A stretch of DNA of 64,000 nt, taken from assembly GCA_002245135.1 (NCBI GenBank), contig NGBS01001168.1:62001-126000 (forward strand), written 5' to 3'. The notes under the pieces are model-generated. The model ran no database searches. It saw only the letters and a list, made by a program, of their open reading frames with translations, and was not told the DNA's origin. The translations under genes were made by a program, and so were the position numbers. This DNA comes from Proteromonas lacertae. Lineage: Eukaryota > Sar > Bigyra > Opalinata > Proteromonadidae. Below are positions 11,294 through 21,970 of the stretch, piece after piece. Each line of letters begins with the position of its first letter. The stretch's first letter is position 1.

Positions 11294-13641
11294 ATGATAC
11301 GCTATTTAAATAAAGGATCTGGTTGGATAGTTGATAAAAAAATAATTCAAATGAGAATTTCAAGCTACAGTCAAGCCTCCAACAGTTTTTTTCTTTTTTT
11401 ATTAAGTTTTATTCAACATATAGAAGGTATCGGATTATATGGCGTTAAAATTAGTATACTATTTCTTATATATTTATATTTAGGAAGAAAATCCTTTAGA
11501 AATAATTGATAAACATTTCAAAACTCTTCCTTTTTTTAAGGTATTTAATTAAATAATGATTGTAATATTATGAATAGTATTTTTCAAGTGAAAAAATATC
11601 GAAAATTATTTCATGTTTAAAAATAGAGACAATTAGTCCAGAACAAATTATTTTTCATAAAGGTATATTGTGAAATGTATTATATACTTATAATAGGATG
11701 TTTATATGATAGAATGATTATCCTATATGATGGTATGGTTGAAGTAAAAGATGGAAATTTAACATATTTTACTGGTTTATTAATTCAAGGAACATATGTG
11801 TTCTTAAGAGAGAAAAATGAAAAAGAAGTATATCCGATGACAATAAGCAGTATAAAAGAATGCACAATATACAGTTGTCCAATGTCATTATTAACAGAAT
11901 TAAAACAAGAAATAGAAAGAGAGTTAGAAGAGAATAAAAAGAAATCTATTTATTTATTCTTATCAATACATAAAATGTTTCGTGCTTGTAGTGAAGATGA
12001 ATTATCATATTATTGTACATTTATAGAAGAGAAAAATATAAAAAGTGATACTTTGATTATTGAACAAGATAGAATAACAGATGGAGTATATGTTATTGTA
12101 TCAGGTAAATGTGAGATTCTATATGACAGTTCTGATGGAGGAAGTATATTATTATATTGTTGTTATTATATTAATAGTGTGTAATAAAAATGAAATTATT
12201 GCTACTGTATCTGATGGAACTGTTCTTGGTGCAATGAATGTATTGAAATTATTACAGTTAACTGGAATAAAAACTGATTATGAATTAATACATGATAGAT
12301 ATAAAGAACCACATTTTTACACTGCTAGAACAGTGACACCATGTATTGTTGGTTTTATTAAAGATAAAGATTTTGTTTTAAACATTAGTAATGATGTTTT
12401 TAAAAGAATGGATAGAATTATCAAAAATGATTATAAATGGGTAGAAAGCTGTAAAAATGTAGAAGTAAAAAGTTCATTATGTAGTGATAAACCTGAAATA
12501 GATAGAGTATTCAAAGTTAAGCCAGTTAAACATTATGTTAGATTAGATAAAATAGGAAGAAGTAAATCTGTGAATGAGAATATATTAAGAGAGAATAGTG
12601 AATTGATGAAAGAGAATAGTAATATTCGTAATTTAGTTACTCCACCAGTCGATAATAATTACGGTATAACATGTGAAACAAAAGATAATAAGAAGCAACC
12701 AAATTTGCATGAATGGGATGAAGAAGCTGAAGTGACATATAGCAAAACTGAGAAAGAAAAATGTAATGAACTTCCAAGATTTGGTAAACAATATAAGACA
12801 CTATTACCAGATGATTCAATGGTTGATACTCCCTGGTTGCATCATTTAAGTAGGTATAATTTACCATGGGTATCTCCATTTATGTTTAATGTTAAAAGAC
12901 CACCAGTATATTTTAATATTTTTTATTTATAATTATGATGAAATAGAAACAAAGAGGAGCAATTCGATTGAGTAGTATTCCTAAAAGATATAGAATTGAT
13001 ATGATATTTGATCTTTTTAAATCCTTTTTTGTATATTTCTATTATTATTATATATTATTATGATATAATAGCCTGAAGAGTTATTAACATATAGTGACTA
13101 TTGGGATTTAAAACCAATTTATAATGTCAATGATAGAAGTGAAATTGTTACATTATATATCATCTGTAGAAATGAAAAAGAAAGTCAACAACTCTACAAT
13201 TATCATATTAGAAATAAACTAAAGTTTGAAAGGACTAGTTTAGTTATAAAATTATGTGATCCAGTAGATGCTAAGCATGAATATGATGAGTATAAGAAGA
13301 AAGTAAATGCAATACTAAAGAAAGAAAGAAAAATGAAAGCTAAACCACATTTACCTCCTACTAATATTCATTTTAGTATATATTTATTTAATGTTTTTAT
13401 TTTATAGAGAGTTATGCTGATAGATACAAAGCTCTGCATGGAAGGAAAGTGTATTGTAGAAATTACATTCAATTGTGTGCTGGAGTACCAATACCTGAGG
13501 ATATCGATGATAAAGATTTATATAATTTTAAGTAAGATGTTTTTTTTCGTCTAATTGTATTGTTTTTGTTTTTATTATAGAAGGACAGTTTATGTCAAAC
13601 TTTTGTTTGAAGAATTAAATTTGATTTATGAGAATGAATAA
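11294..13641 (+). CDS. Protein with tandem cyclic-nucleotide-binding-like domains
   Basis: Ten exons (11294-11384, 11424-11443, 11484-11540, 11578-11662, 11697-12143, 12178-12905, 12947-13030, 13072-13375, 13408-13531, 13581-13641) give 666 aa. Two CNBD-like beta rolls are visible. The first follows FKTLPFFKYFSSEKISKII and includes MIILYDGMVEV. The second runs from LFLSIHKMFRACSEDELSYY to GVYVIVSGKCEI. In the second, the phosphate-binding cassette region reads SDGTVLGAMNVL, without the usual Glu, and a long insert precedes the only candidate Arg (YTARTV), so cAMP/cGMP binding is doubtful. The C-terminal half is charged and unrecognised. Similar tandem-CNBD proteins occur in cilia, but no orthologue is claimed. 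The stop overlaps the next gene's start by 8 bp. Confidence 0.8.
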
Positions 13642-14117
13642 CAGTTTAATTCATATTGTAGTCTTTCTACTTGCTTTAAATCAATGCTTGTGTGATGATG
13701 GGACAAAGCATATTGTAAATGATTTTGATGGTTTTGTATTTTTTCTTAATTGTTGTTTATATTAGGCAGAGAAAGGGTTTCAAACAATATTTGTTTTAAA
13801 GGATTATCATTGAATAAATTTGTCTATGTATTTAGTACACACGTTGTTACTGTGATGAGTTTAGCATCAAATACGGAATTTATTGCATCATCTTATTCTG
13901 AAGATGGTGAATTATATTTTATTTACAACAATACAAATATTGAAAACAAGTATGTAAATTTTTTACTCTATCTTATAGAATAGAAACAATGAATAACAGT
14001 ACCAGTTTATTTAAATGGTCTCATGATGTGTTCCACAGTGTAAACTGTACTAATAATAAATGTGATTTATCAGTTTCGCCTTATGGTAAATCTTGTATTT
14101 CAGTAAAGCCGAAATGA
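13634..14117 (+). CDS. Secretory-pathway protein with signal peptide; possibly the lumenal part of a NEMP-like membrane protein
   Basis: Exons 13634-13730, 13766-13949 and 13979-14117 give 139 aa. The N-terminus MNNSLIHIVVFLLALNQCLC is a clear signal peptide. The rest is Asn- and Ser-rich, with several N-x-S/T sequons and Cys (NICFKGLSLNKF, VNCTNNKCDLSVSPYGKSC). The SPYGKSCISV segment faintly recalls the lumenal domain of NEMP-family nuclear envelope proteins, which precedes five membrane spans. A membrane ORF follows directly at 14156, but no splice keeps frame between them, so they are listed apart. The start codon lies inside the stop region of the upstream gene (gaATGAATAA). Confidence 0.55.
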
Positions 14118-14155
14118 AGATATGAATTATGCAATAATTATTAAAAGATATGTGA

Positions 14156-14587
14156 AACTATCAAACATATTTCCAATTCATTGTAGCTGCAATAATTATA
14201 GTAAAAGCATCAAATATATTAAAATATAAACAAGTGATTATTGTTCCATTTTTCTTATTCAGTGGAATATTTATAGGATATATAATCTCAATAAATAGTA
14301 AGTCAAATAGAAATGATATTATAGGAATTATATTTAACAATTTAATTGATATTAAAAACAATATTATTCTTCATTATTTCGATTTTACTGATTATGTGAA
14401 TATAATATGTTTTATTATTGTTGTTATTATTATGTCGCTGTTATTATCAGTTGATTTTGTATATTTGTGGATTATAAGATATTTTGGATTGTTTTTGATG
14501 TTTAATAGTTTATCATCTGTATTTTATGGAATGGTGTTAACAATTATTATGTTCCTCTACGTAATTATAAGCGATTATTTTAAATAA
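14156..14587 (+). CDS. Multi-pass membrane protein, 5' end unresolved
   Basis: An open frame from 14156 to TAA at 14585-14587 encodes about 143 aa dominated by hydrophobic helices: FQFIVAAIIIV, VIIVPFFLFSGIFIGYII, IICFIIVVIIMSLLL, a helix around FGLFLMFNSL, and MVLTIIMFLYVII. There are 4-5 predicted spans. There is no convincing start codon; the ORF probably forms the 3' exon of the preceding signal-peptide gene (signal peptide, lumenal domain, then spans), possibly NEMP/TMEM194-like. The junction could not be solved with GT-AG or ATATC-type introns. A frameshift or sequence error between 14090 and 14160 is possible. Confidence 0.5.
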   Translation, partial: NYQTYFQFIVAAIIIVKASNILKYKQVIIVPFFLFSGIFIGYIISINSKSNRNDIIGIIFNNLIDIKNNIILHYFDFTDYVNIICFIIVVIIMSLLLSVDFVYLWIIRYFGLFLMFNSLSSVFYGMVLTIIMFLYVIISDYFK

Positions 14588-14728
14588 TTAACATTACTAA
14601 TATCATTGTTTTCGAATTTAATATGAGGATTTGAATTGATTAGAAAAATCTCATACTTTATATCAAAAACACATATATTAAACATTCTAATAATATAGGT
14701 ATAATAGAAAAAAAAAGTATATTTTGTT

Positions 14729-15841
14729 TTAAAAACTACCTACATTCTCCCAATTAAACTTCACTTTACTAATAGGCAGTTGTCTTCTAAAATCTTTCAA
14801 CCAATCATCTTTCTTATTACAAAAATAATCACTTAATTCAGTTAAAATATCACCATCTACACTTTTAAATAAACCAATTATCTCATCTTCGTCTTTCACT
14901 TCTTTTTCTTCTACTTTTTTACTATAATTAACATCTACTGAACTTTCATCACTATGATGGATATTAATTCTACAATTTCCACTTATTTTGTTATCAATTA
15001 TTTCATAATTGCAATTCCAATATCCACTTATATCCTTTTGACTTAAGCAAATAGTATATATAATGATGACCTTATTATCCTTTTCTTCAACATGATATCC
15101 TTTATCTCCTTCAAATTCTTCATTTAAATATTCATCTAAATTCTTCATTATATTTTCTGATTTTTCAGATGGTGGAGATATTTTATCAATTGATTCATCT
15201 TTGTTTAATGTCTTTGTAATTGTAAATAATCGAGTTTTATAGTTTATTTCACCTATACTGTGGGTTTTACAACAGTAAAATTCATTTTCACTGATTTGGT
15301 TGTATTTTGAGAGTAATACAAAATCACTTGATTCTTTTATTGGAATGACTATTTGATTGTCTAAATAGCATTGATTTAATATGTTCTGATAATTGATTAT
15401 TTCATTTCCAACTATATTTGAAAAATCTATTCATATAATATTAATAGGATATATTTGATAGATACAATGTGCAATTTTTTCTGATTCAAGTACTGGTGCT
15501 AAAGATATCACTTCGTTAAATTGTTTTTGTATTTCAGAGAGTGGTTCTTCTTCTTTGACAATTGTAGGTGAGTGAGCAGGAGGTAAAGATTTATCTTCTG
15601 AATTTTCTTCACTTTTTGTATCAGGTGGTGGAGGTGTTGCTATTGAATTATCTTCTTTTGATTCATTCTCTTGCTTATCCTCAACTGTAGTTTCTTCTTG
15701 ATTTGTAGTTGATTCTTCAGGAACAACTTGATTTTCTTCACAATTCACTGGTTCTCCTGTATTAGAATTATCTAAAACATCTGAATGTTCTAGTTCTTCA
15801 GGAGTTTCGTTTGTTTGAGAAGAAAGATCTGTCGAGCTCAT
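14729..15841 (-). CDS. CAPZA-like: F-actin-capping protein subunit alpha homologue with acidic N-terminal extension
   Basis: Two exons (15466-15841, 14729-15426; 39-nt intron) give 357 aa. The C-terminus WLKDFRRQLPISKVKFNW matches the family hallmark LRRQLPVTRxKxxW. SGYWNCNYEI followed by CRINIHHSDES matches the alpha-subunit strand that precedes HYYEDGN. The QFNEVISLAP segment resembles the start of the conserved domain. With a beta subunit, the protein caps actin barbed ends. About 90 extra N-terminal residues are Glu/Ser/Thr/Pro-rich and disordered-looking, which is unusual for CAPZA (about 286 aa). Divergent from PRPF6, with 45 bp between start codons. Confidence 0.75.
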
Positions 15842-15886
15842 TTTGAAAAAGCTTGATTCTCATTTTTTAATTTTCTCTTTTTCTTA

Positions 15887-18725
15887 ATGGCTTTACATGG
15901 AAATGTTATTACAGCCGAGGCATTAAATAAATTAGTTCGTATATAATTATTAAAATATATTATAGCTCCTCCTGGATACATTCCTGGAATAGGAAGAGGT
16001 GCAAGCGGATTTACAACAAGGTATTACTTTTATTATTATTATTTTCATTAGATCTGATATTGGTCCTGCTATGATGGCTATGGAAGTATTAATTGTATAA
16101 TTATTTCGTTAGGCAGCTCAAGTAGATGAAAGTGAAGATACAAATTTATTTGGATCAACTCCATATGATGCTGAAGATAGAGAAGCAGATAATGTGTGGG
16201 AAAATATAAACAAAAGAATGGACGATCGTCGTAAAGAAAAAAGAGAATTAATAGCAGAAAAAACAGAAAAAGAATATTACAGAAAGAAGCCAAAAATAGC
16301 AGACTTATTTGCAGATGCAAAAAATCAATTAGCTAATGTCAGTGAATCTGAGTGGTCTAATATACCAGATATAGGTGATCATTCATTACGTTATAAGCAG
16401 AAGAGACAGGACTCCTACACACCAGTTCCTGATTCATTAATAGCTTCACAAAGACTAATGAATAATTCATTCACTACTTCACTAGATCCAAGAGATCAAA
16501 ATGGATTTCTTACTCCTTTAAGTGGTTTAAATAGTAATAGTGGTATTAGTGGCATTGAAAGTGTAAAAAGTGGTGGAAATAATAATATAAGAAGTGATAA
16601 ATTGACGAAGAAATTAATAAGTGTATCTGATGATGTTAGTGGTAAAACAAATATTGATCCACAGGGATATATGACAGAATTGAATAGTATTAAAGTAAGT
16701 AGCGAATCTGAAATAGCAGATTTGAAGAAGGCTAGACTGTTATTGAAATCAATGACAAATTCAAACCCAAAACATGGTCCAGGATGGATTGCAGCTGCAA
16801 GGCTTGAAGAACAAGCTGGTAAAATAACTGAAGCAAGAAAAATAATAAAAGAAGGATGTGAAAATTGCCCAGAAAATGAAGATGTATGGCTTGAGGCTTG
16901 TCGATTACAAACTCCCAATAAAGCCAAAGGTGTTTTAGCAAATGCAGTTCGATTCTTACCAAAGAGTGTAAAAATATGGTTAAAAGCAGCAGATTTAGAA
17001 AATGATATAAATCTAAAAAGAGAAGTAATCCGAAAAGCAATTGAATTCATTCCAACCAGTGTGAATCTATGGAAAGCAGCAATTGAATTAGAAGGAGATA
17101 ATGAAGAAGATGCGAAAATATTATTAGAACGAGCAGTAGAATGTGTCCCACAAAGTGTTGAAATATGGTTAGCTTTAGCCAAGTTAGAGGATTATAGTAA
17201 TGCTAGGAACGTATTAAATAGAGCAAGAATGAATATACCAACAGATCCACGAATATGGATAGCAGGAGCGCAGTTAGAAGAAGCCAATGGAAATAGTTTA
17301 GAAAAAATTACAATGTTTATACAGAAAGGTATAACTTCCTTAAGGAATTTGAAAGTTGAAATTAATCGTAAGAAATGGTTAGATGAAGCTGAAAATATGG
17401 AGAGAAGTGGTTCTAAATTGAGTTGTTTAGCAATAATTAATAATGTATTAGATATAGGAATAGAAGAAGAAGATAAAAGAAGGACTTTTATAAGTGATGC
17501 TGAAGTGATGATAAATAATGGATCTTATGAATGTGCAAGAGGGATTTATAGTTATATAATGAAATTATATCCAAAAGATAGTGATATATGGATAAAAGCA
17601 ATTGAATTAGAGAAGAAAATAAATAATAATAATAATAATGAAGAAATTGATGGTATAATAGAAAATAGTTTGAAAAATTGTAGTGATTCTATTGAATTAT
17701 GGCTAAATGCAGTGAGATATAAATATAATAATAATAATACTTTAGATGAATGTAGGAAATTATTAGATACAGCTTTTGAAATAAATAAAGAAAATGAAGG
17801 ATTTATAAGTAGTGAAGATTTATGGTTAGAAAGAATAAAATTAGAGTGGGAAAATGAACAATATGATAGTGCGAGATCATTATTAACAAAAGCTAGGAAT
17901 AAATGTATAAATAGTAAAAGAATATGGTTAAAATCGTGCTTATTAGAATGGGAAATAAAGAATTATGATTTAGAAATAGAACTGTTAAATCAAGCCATTG
18001 ATCGTTTTCCAACTTTTGATAAATTATATATGATGAAAGGACAATATTATGAAGAAAACAATAGGAATAGTGAAGCAATTAATAGTTATAGAGAAGGATT
18101 AAAACTATGTAAGAAAAGTGGTAATTTATGGATATTATGTAGTAAATTAGAAGAGAAAGAAATCAATGTTTCAAAAGCAAGATCAACATTAGAAAAAGCT
18201 AGAACTACAAATTCAGAAGATGATTTATTATGGTACGAATCTATTTTATTAGAAATACGTAACAAAAGTGATCCAAAGATTATTGAATCATTATTATCTA
18301 AAGGTTTACAAGAATGTCCTAAAAGTGGTTTATTAAATAGTATGTTAATATTACGTAGTAGCAAAGCAGAACAAAAGAGCAATTGTAATAGAGCAATGGA
18401 AGCTAATGGAAATGATGGAATAATAATTAGCACGATTGCAGGAATATTTGAAAAGAATAAGAAAAAGATAGAAGTAGCTAAAAAGTGGTATGAAAGAGCA
18501 ATTAGTTATGATAATAGAAATGGAGATATATATTGTAAATACTTTTTATTTTTGAATAATAATGGATATAATGAAGAAAAGGAGAAGTTATTGAGTGATT
18601 GTGAAAGAGTCAAGCCAAATCGAGGTTTGATTTGGTGTAGTATATCAAAACAGAGAGAAAATAGACATTTAGGAGTAAAACAAATATTTGAAAAAGTGTT
18701 GAAAGTGTTGCATGATATGAATTAA
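15887..18725 (+). CDS. PRPF6: Pre-mRNA splicing factor PRPF6/Prp6 (U5 and tri-snRNP)
   Basis: Exons 15887-15938, 15966-16020, 16052-16085 and 16113-18725 (introns 27-31 nt) give 917 aa, near the human 941. The N-terminal PRP1_N region is well preserved: PPPGYIPGIGRGASGFTTR, then DESEDTNLFGSTPYDAEDRE. The rest is a solenoid of HAT/TPR-like repeats with recurring W residues (VWLEACRLQ, IWLKAADLE, LWKAAIELE, IWLALAKLE). The protein bridges U5 with U4/U6 in the tri-snRNP. Its presence fits a genome with very many introns. Identity is secure. Confidence 0.96.
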
Positions 18726-18799
18726 TAGATTATTTTTTATTTTTTGTCATTTGTAATTATAAATAATACAAACAAAACAATTCTAATAAAACAAAATAC

Positions 18800-19466
18800 T
18801 TAGATTACTTTCTTTTCTAAAAAATAATCTCTTAAATAACATAATTGGAAAACACCAACTATTATTAGTACTATGATTGATAAAATACTACTCCAAACTA
18901 CTCTGCTATTTAATAATTCATTTAAATCTCTCATTTGGGATTCTCTTTCTCTCATTTCTTGCATTTCGTGCTTAATTTCTCTTAAACTATCACTGACTCT
19001 ATCTAATTCCTTATCTACTGTTTGTAAGTCACTTAATTTAGCAACTTGTTTAAAATCTTTGGCTTCAACACCACTAGCAAAATAGAAATCTACTGTAGTT
19101 GTTTCGCTTCTTTTGTTTTCCAAACAAAGAGTGTGTTCTCCACTTATTACACTAGTAAATGAATAATCAACATTGCTTTCATCAGTTTCAAAGATTGTTT
19201 GACCTTCAGGATCAGTGATCTATGCATTACAATAAATGATTTAATAAAAATACTGATCCATGTACCATTGGAGGTGGTTGTTTATCTTGACCTTCAACAT
19301 GATAATGACAAATCACTAATAACTCATCTACAGTATCTTCAGTGGAGCACTACAGAATATAAAAGATTTATGAGAATACTTTCTTACGTCCTCCATCAAT
19401 TTTCAGTTTCCATGAATAACATGTACATAAAAGCATAGCTAATATAAAAATTGCATTAAACTTCAT
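18800..19466 (-). CDS. TMED-like: p24/TMED family cargo receptor
   Basis: Exons 19380-19466, 19254-19349 and 18800-19219 give 200 aa. The order is signal peptide (MKFNAIFILAMLLCTCY), a GOLD domain with its two Cys (KKCSTEDTVDELLVICHY...EHTLCLEN), a coiled coil (LREIKHEMQEMRERESQ), then one membrane span after LLNSRVVWSSI. The cytosolic tail YLRDYFLEKKVI has an aromatic pair and a KKxx COPI signal. p24 proteins cycle between ER and Golgi and select cargo. For the middle intron (19220-19253) an alternative donor 12 nt upstream is also in frame. The p24 subfamily cannot be fixed by eye. Confidence 0.9.
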
Positions 19467-19574
19467 CGTTCTTTTCAAATAAGTAAAATGAAATTCTTAT
19501 TTCTTTACGAAAAAATCATCCCAAAAATTTTCATTCATTTTTTCATTTAATTATTACTCCCAAACAACATAAAA

Positions 19575-20640
19575 ATGGGTGATATGGAAGGTAATATGTT
19601 ACCTGTAACAATGGATAGTAATAGTTATATCAATAGCCAGTCTTTACTACCTTCAAACAACTCAGTTAACCCATATTTGTCTTTGAATACTGTATAAACT
19701 TGTTAAATATATAATAGAATTCTATTCCTGCCATGCAGAATGGTTTAATAGTATAATAATATATAGATTTAGAAAAATAGTTATCACAAGTGACTGATCG
19801 CCAATATAATGATCCAGAAGCTCAAGAATCGCGACATATATGGGATGAAGTATAAATACAGTTAATAACCATGTTTTAGATTGCTCATGAGAGTATAGAA
19901 AAGCAGAAGAACACATTGGTAGGTAGATTAGCAGAATTTATGAGATCTCAAAACCGTCCAGTTGCTGTAGCAGAATGTGCTGATTATATACAGTCTTGCT
20001 ATGATACATTACGAAAATCAGACGGAAATAAATACAAAGGAGATTCAACAAAAGCTATATATGGTGCATTACATAGTACAGGAGTATTTAAGCATACAGA
20101 AGTATACAAAGAAAACATTATCTAATATTTGTATAGGATGATAAATGGGAATTATGTGAAGCAAAAATAGAAGAATATGAAGAGAAATTAAGAAGGAAAT
20201 TTGAATCAAAAAGTGCAAAGAAACATGAATTACAGGATTCTAACTTCCACAGACCAAGAAAGAAGTATACACGAAGAAGTGGCAAAAGAGAAGAGATAGT
20301 GAGACTGTTAGGAACAATAAGTAATGGATATCATGATGGTTCTACTACTAATTCAGTGTATTTCAGAAATCCATTCAAAGGATGTGAAGAAAGTGAAGAG
20401 AAAATTAGAAACAGACTAGGGGAAGAAAAATTCACGTTTTTATTACAAGTTTATAATTATTTTGAAGATTTATTGAATAAAGGAATACAGATAAATACAG
20501 AAAGAGTAACAAGAAATAAGAATTCGAGAGAATTATCAGATTTATCTAAGCAGGCAGAAGGATTGCAACATATAGTTGAGGATTTAAAGAATCGAGTAAA
20601 TGAGTTGGAAAAAGCTTCTGATCAAAACGGTATCATATAA
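19575..20640 (+). CDS. Basic protein with winged-helix-like segment and coiled coil, function unknown
   Basis: Exons 19575-19691, 19718-19750, 19781-19849, 19880-20101 and 20137-20640 (introns 26-35 nt) total exactly 315 codons (314 aa). The N-terminus is Asn/Ser-rich. Residues about 80-155 (VGRLAEFMRSQNRPVAVAEC to FKHTEDDKWEL) have the helix-helix-helix-strand layout of a winged helix and end in a W-x-L strand. A basic stretch (RRKFESKSAKK, RPRKKYTRR) and a C-terminal coiled coil (LSKQAEGLQHIVEDLKNR) follow. This suggests a chromatin or DNA-associated protein, but I do not recognise the family. Confidence 0.75.
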
Positions 20641-21224
20641 TTTTAGATTATATTAAACTAATGTATATACTGGTATTCGATTTAATCTGTGATTGTGATA
20701 AGATCAGGCAATATCACAAATATATACATATAAAACCCCCTAAAATGTTTAAATGTGGTAGTATAATGCCGAAAATACTATAAAATGAAAAACACAGTTT
20801 TGATTGATTGATTTGAAAAAAACTTTTCTGTTGTTCTAACGGAAATGCCATAATAAATATTTTGAATTGACAGTTAAAAAATTCAAATGAAACAATTCAC
20901 ATGCAAAAGCTTGATTAAGATTCATGTTTTGGCGCGCTTTTCTGAATCATTACGAAGAATTGCATTTTCGTTTTATTCAAGTTATTATTTTTAGTTATAG
21001 ACCTTACTTAATTTATATTCACACACACAACTATCTTTTACTACAGTTTAATTTTACACAGACTTCACAGAAATCAATCTAAATGTATATATGAACTATA
21101 GCTGTTTATTTTTACTGTAATACATGTATTTATGCATCACTAAGGTGAGCTGTATATTTACATTGCTTTTTCGTTCAAACTGTCATTTCACAATATCGGG
21201 CCAGACGATAATAATATATAGATA
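20641..21224. other. Intergenic and promoter region
   Basis: AT-rich 584-bp spacer with no ORF. Its one striking element is the GC-rich motif at 20927-20937, listed separately. Confidence 0.6.
20927..20937 (+). promoter_or_regulatory. E2F-like binding site TTTTGGCGCGC
   Basis: Matches the E2F consensus TTTSSCGC extended by a CGC half site, in a stretch otherwise poor in G+C. It lies about 290 bp upstream of the gene at 21225, while an E2F gene sits at 10284-11271. Functional use is inference. Confidence 0.45.
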
Positions 21225-21736
21225 ATGGAAAACGATGAAATTAACCTTGAAATAACTGAAAATATGGAAGATATATTCAGTAATTTAGAAGAGATCTACA
21301 ATTCAGGTATATACGGGATTATTATTTTATTTAAATAGACCAGTCACCTATATCTCGTCGTACTATATCTTTTGGAGGATCACCAAGTATGGAAGTCAAT
21401 GATATTTATAATAATGACATAAATGACGATTTTTCTTTGTATAACTTAGAAGAAGCAACAGCATTTATAACTCCTGGTATATAATACTCTCTTCTATATC
21501 ATTTAGAGCGACCTAAAAAGAGAAATAGAAACTATAGTCCACCAAAAGTTGGAATTAAGAAGTTTTTTCTAGAAGACGTAGATACAAATAACTACAGATT
21601 TAGAAAAATAGACTTTGCAGCGTTAGAAGCTGATTTAGTCATAGAAATGACTTGTGCGAATGTAAAATGTGTAAATGATATAGAGAAATTAAATGAAACT
21701 CTTAATTACAGATGCAAGCCACACATAAAGGTGTGA
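21225..21736 (+). CDS. Small Ser/Thr-Pro protein, candidate cell-cycle target
   Basis: Exons 21225-21306, 21339-21476 and 21507-21736 give 149 aa, ending with TGA. The N-terminal half is acidic and disordered (MENDEINLEITENMEDIF). It holds three proline-directed sites with basic context: QSPISRR, FITPERPKKRNR and NYSPPK, which would suit CDK phosphorylation and possibly nuclear import. The C-terminal 60 residues (KKFFLEDVD, FRKIDFAALEADLVIEMTCA, CKPHIKV) look folded. I do not recognise it. The E2F-like site upstream and the CDK-type motifs suggest S-phase or mitotic regulation, which is inference. Confidence 0.7.
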
Positions 21737-21970
21737 TTTAATCTGTTATTAAGATTATATATATGTACATGTACAGACAAAAAAGAATCTTTTCCGAAAA
21801 TTAATTTTTGTATTTTTATTTAGAATATGTTGTTTTTGTGATATATAAATAAATATATTCCATATGGATTATATAAAAAGCAAAAACATGATAATAATAA
21901 ATATATGTTTTTATTAACATTTAAAAATGTCATATAGTAATAAAATAATAATATAACTTCATTAAATTCT

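Noticed and set aside
16496-17182. Long minus-strand ORF opposite PRPF6
   Set aside because: It is a shadow of the highly conserved PRPF6 repeats on the plus strand.
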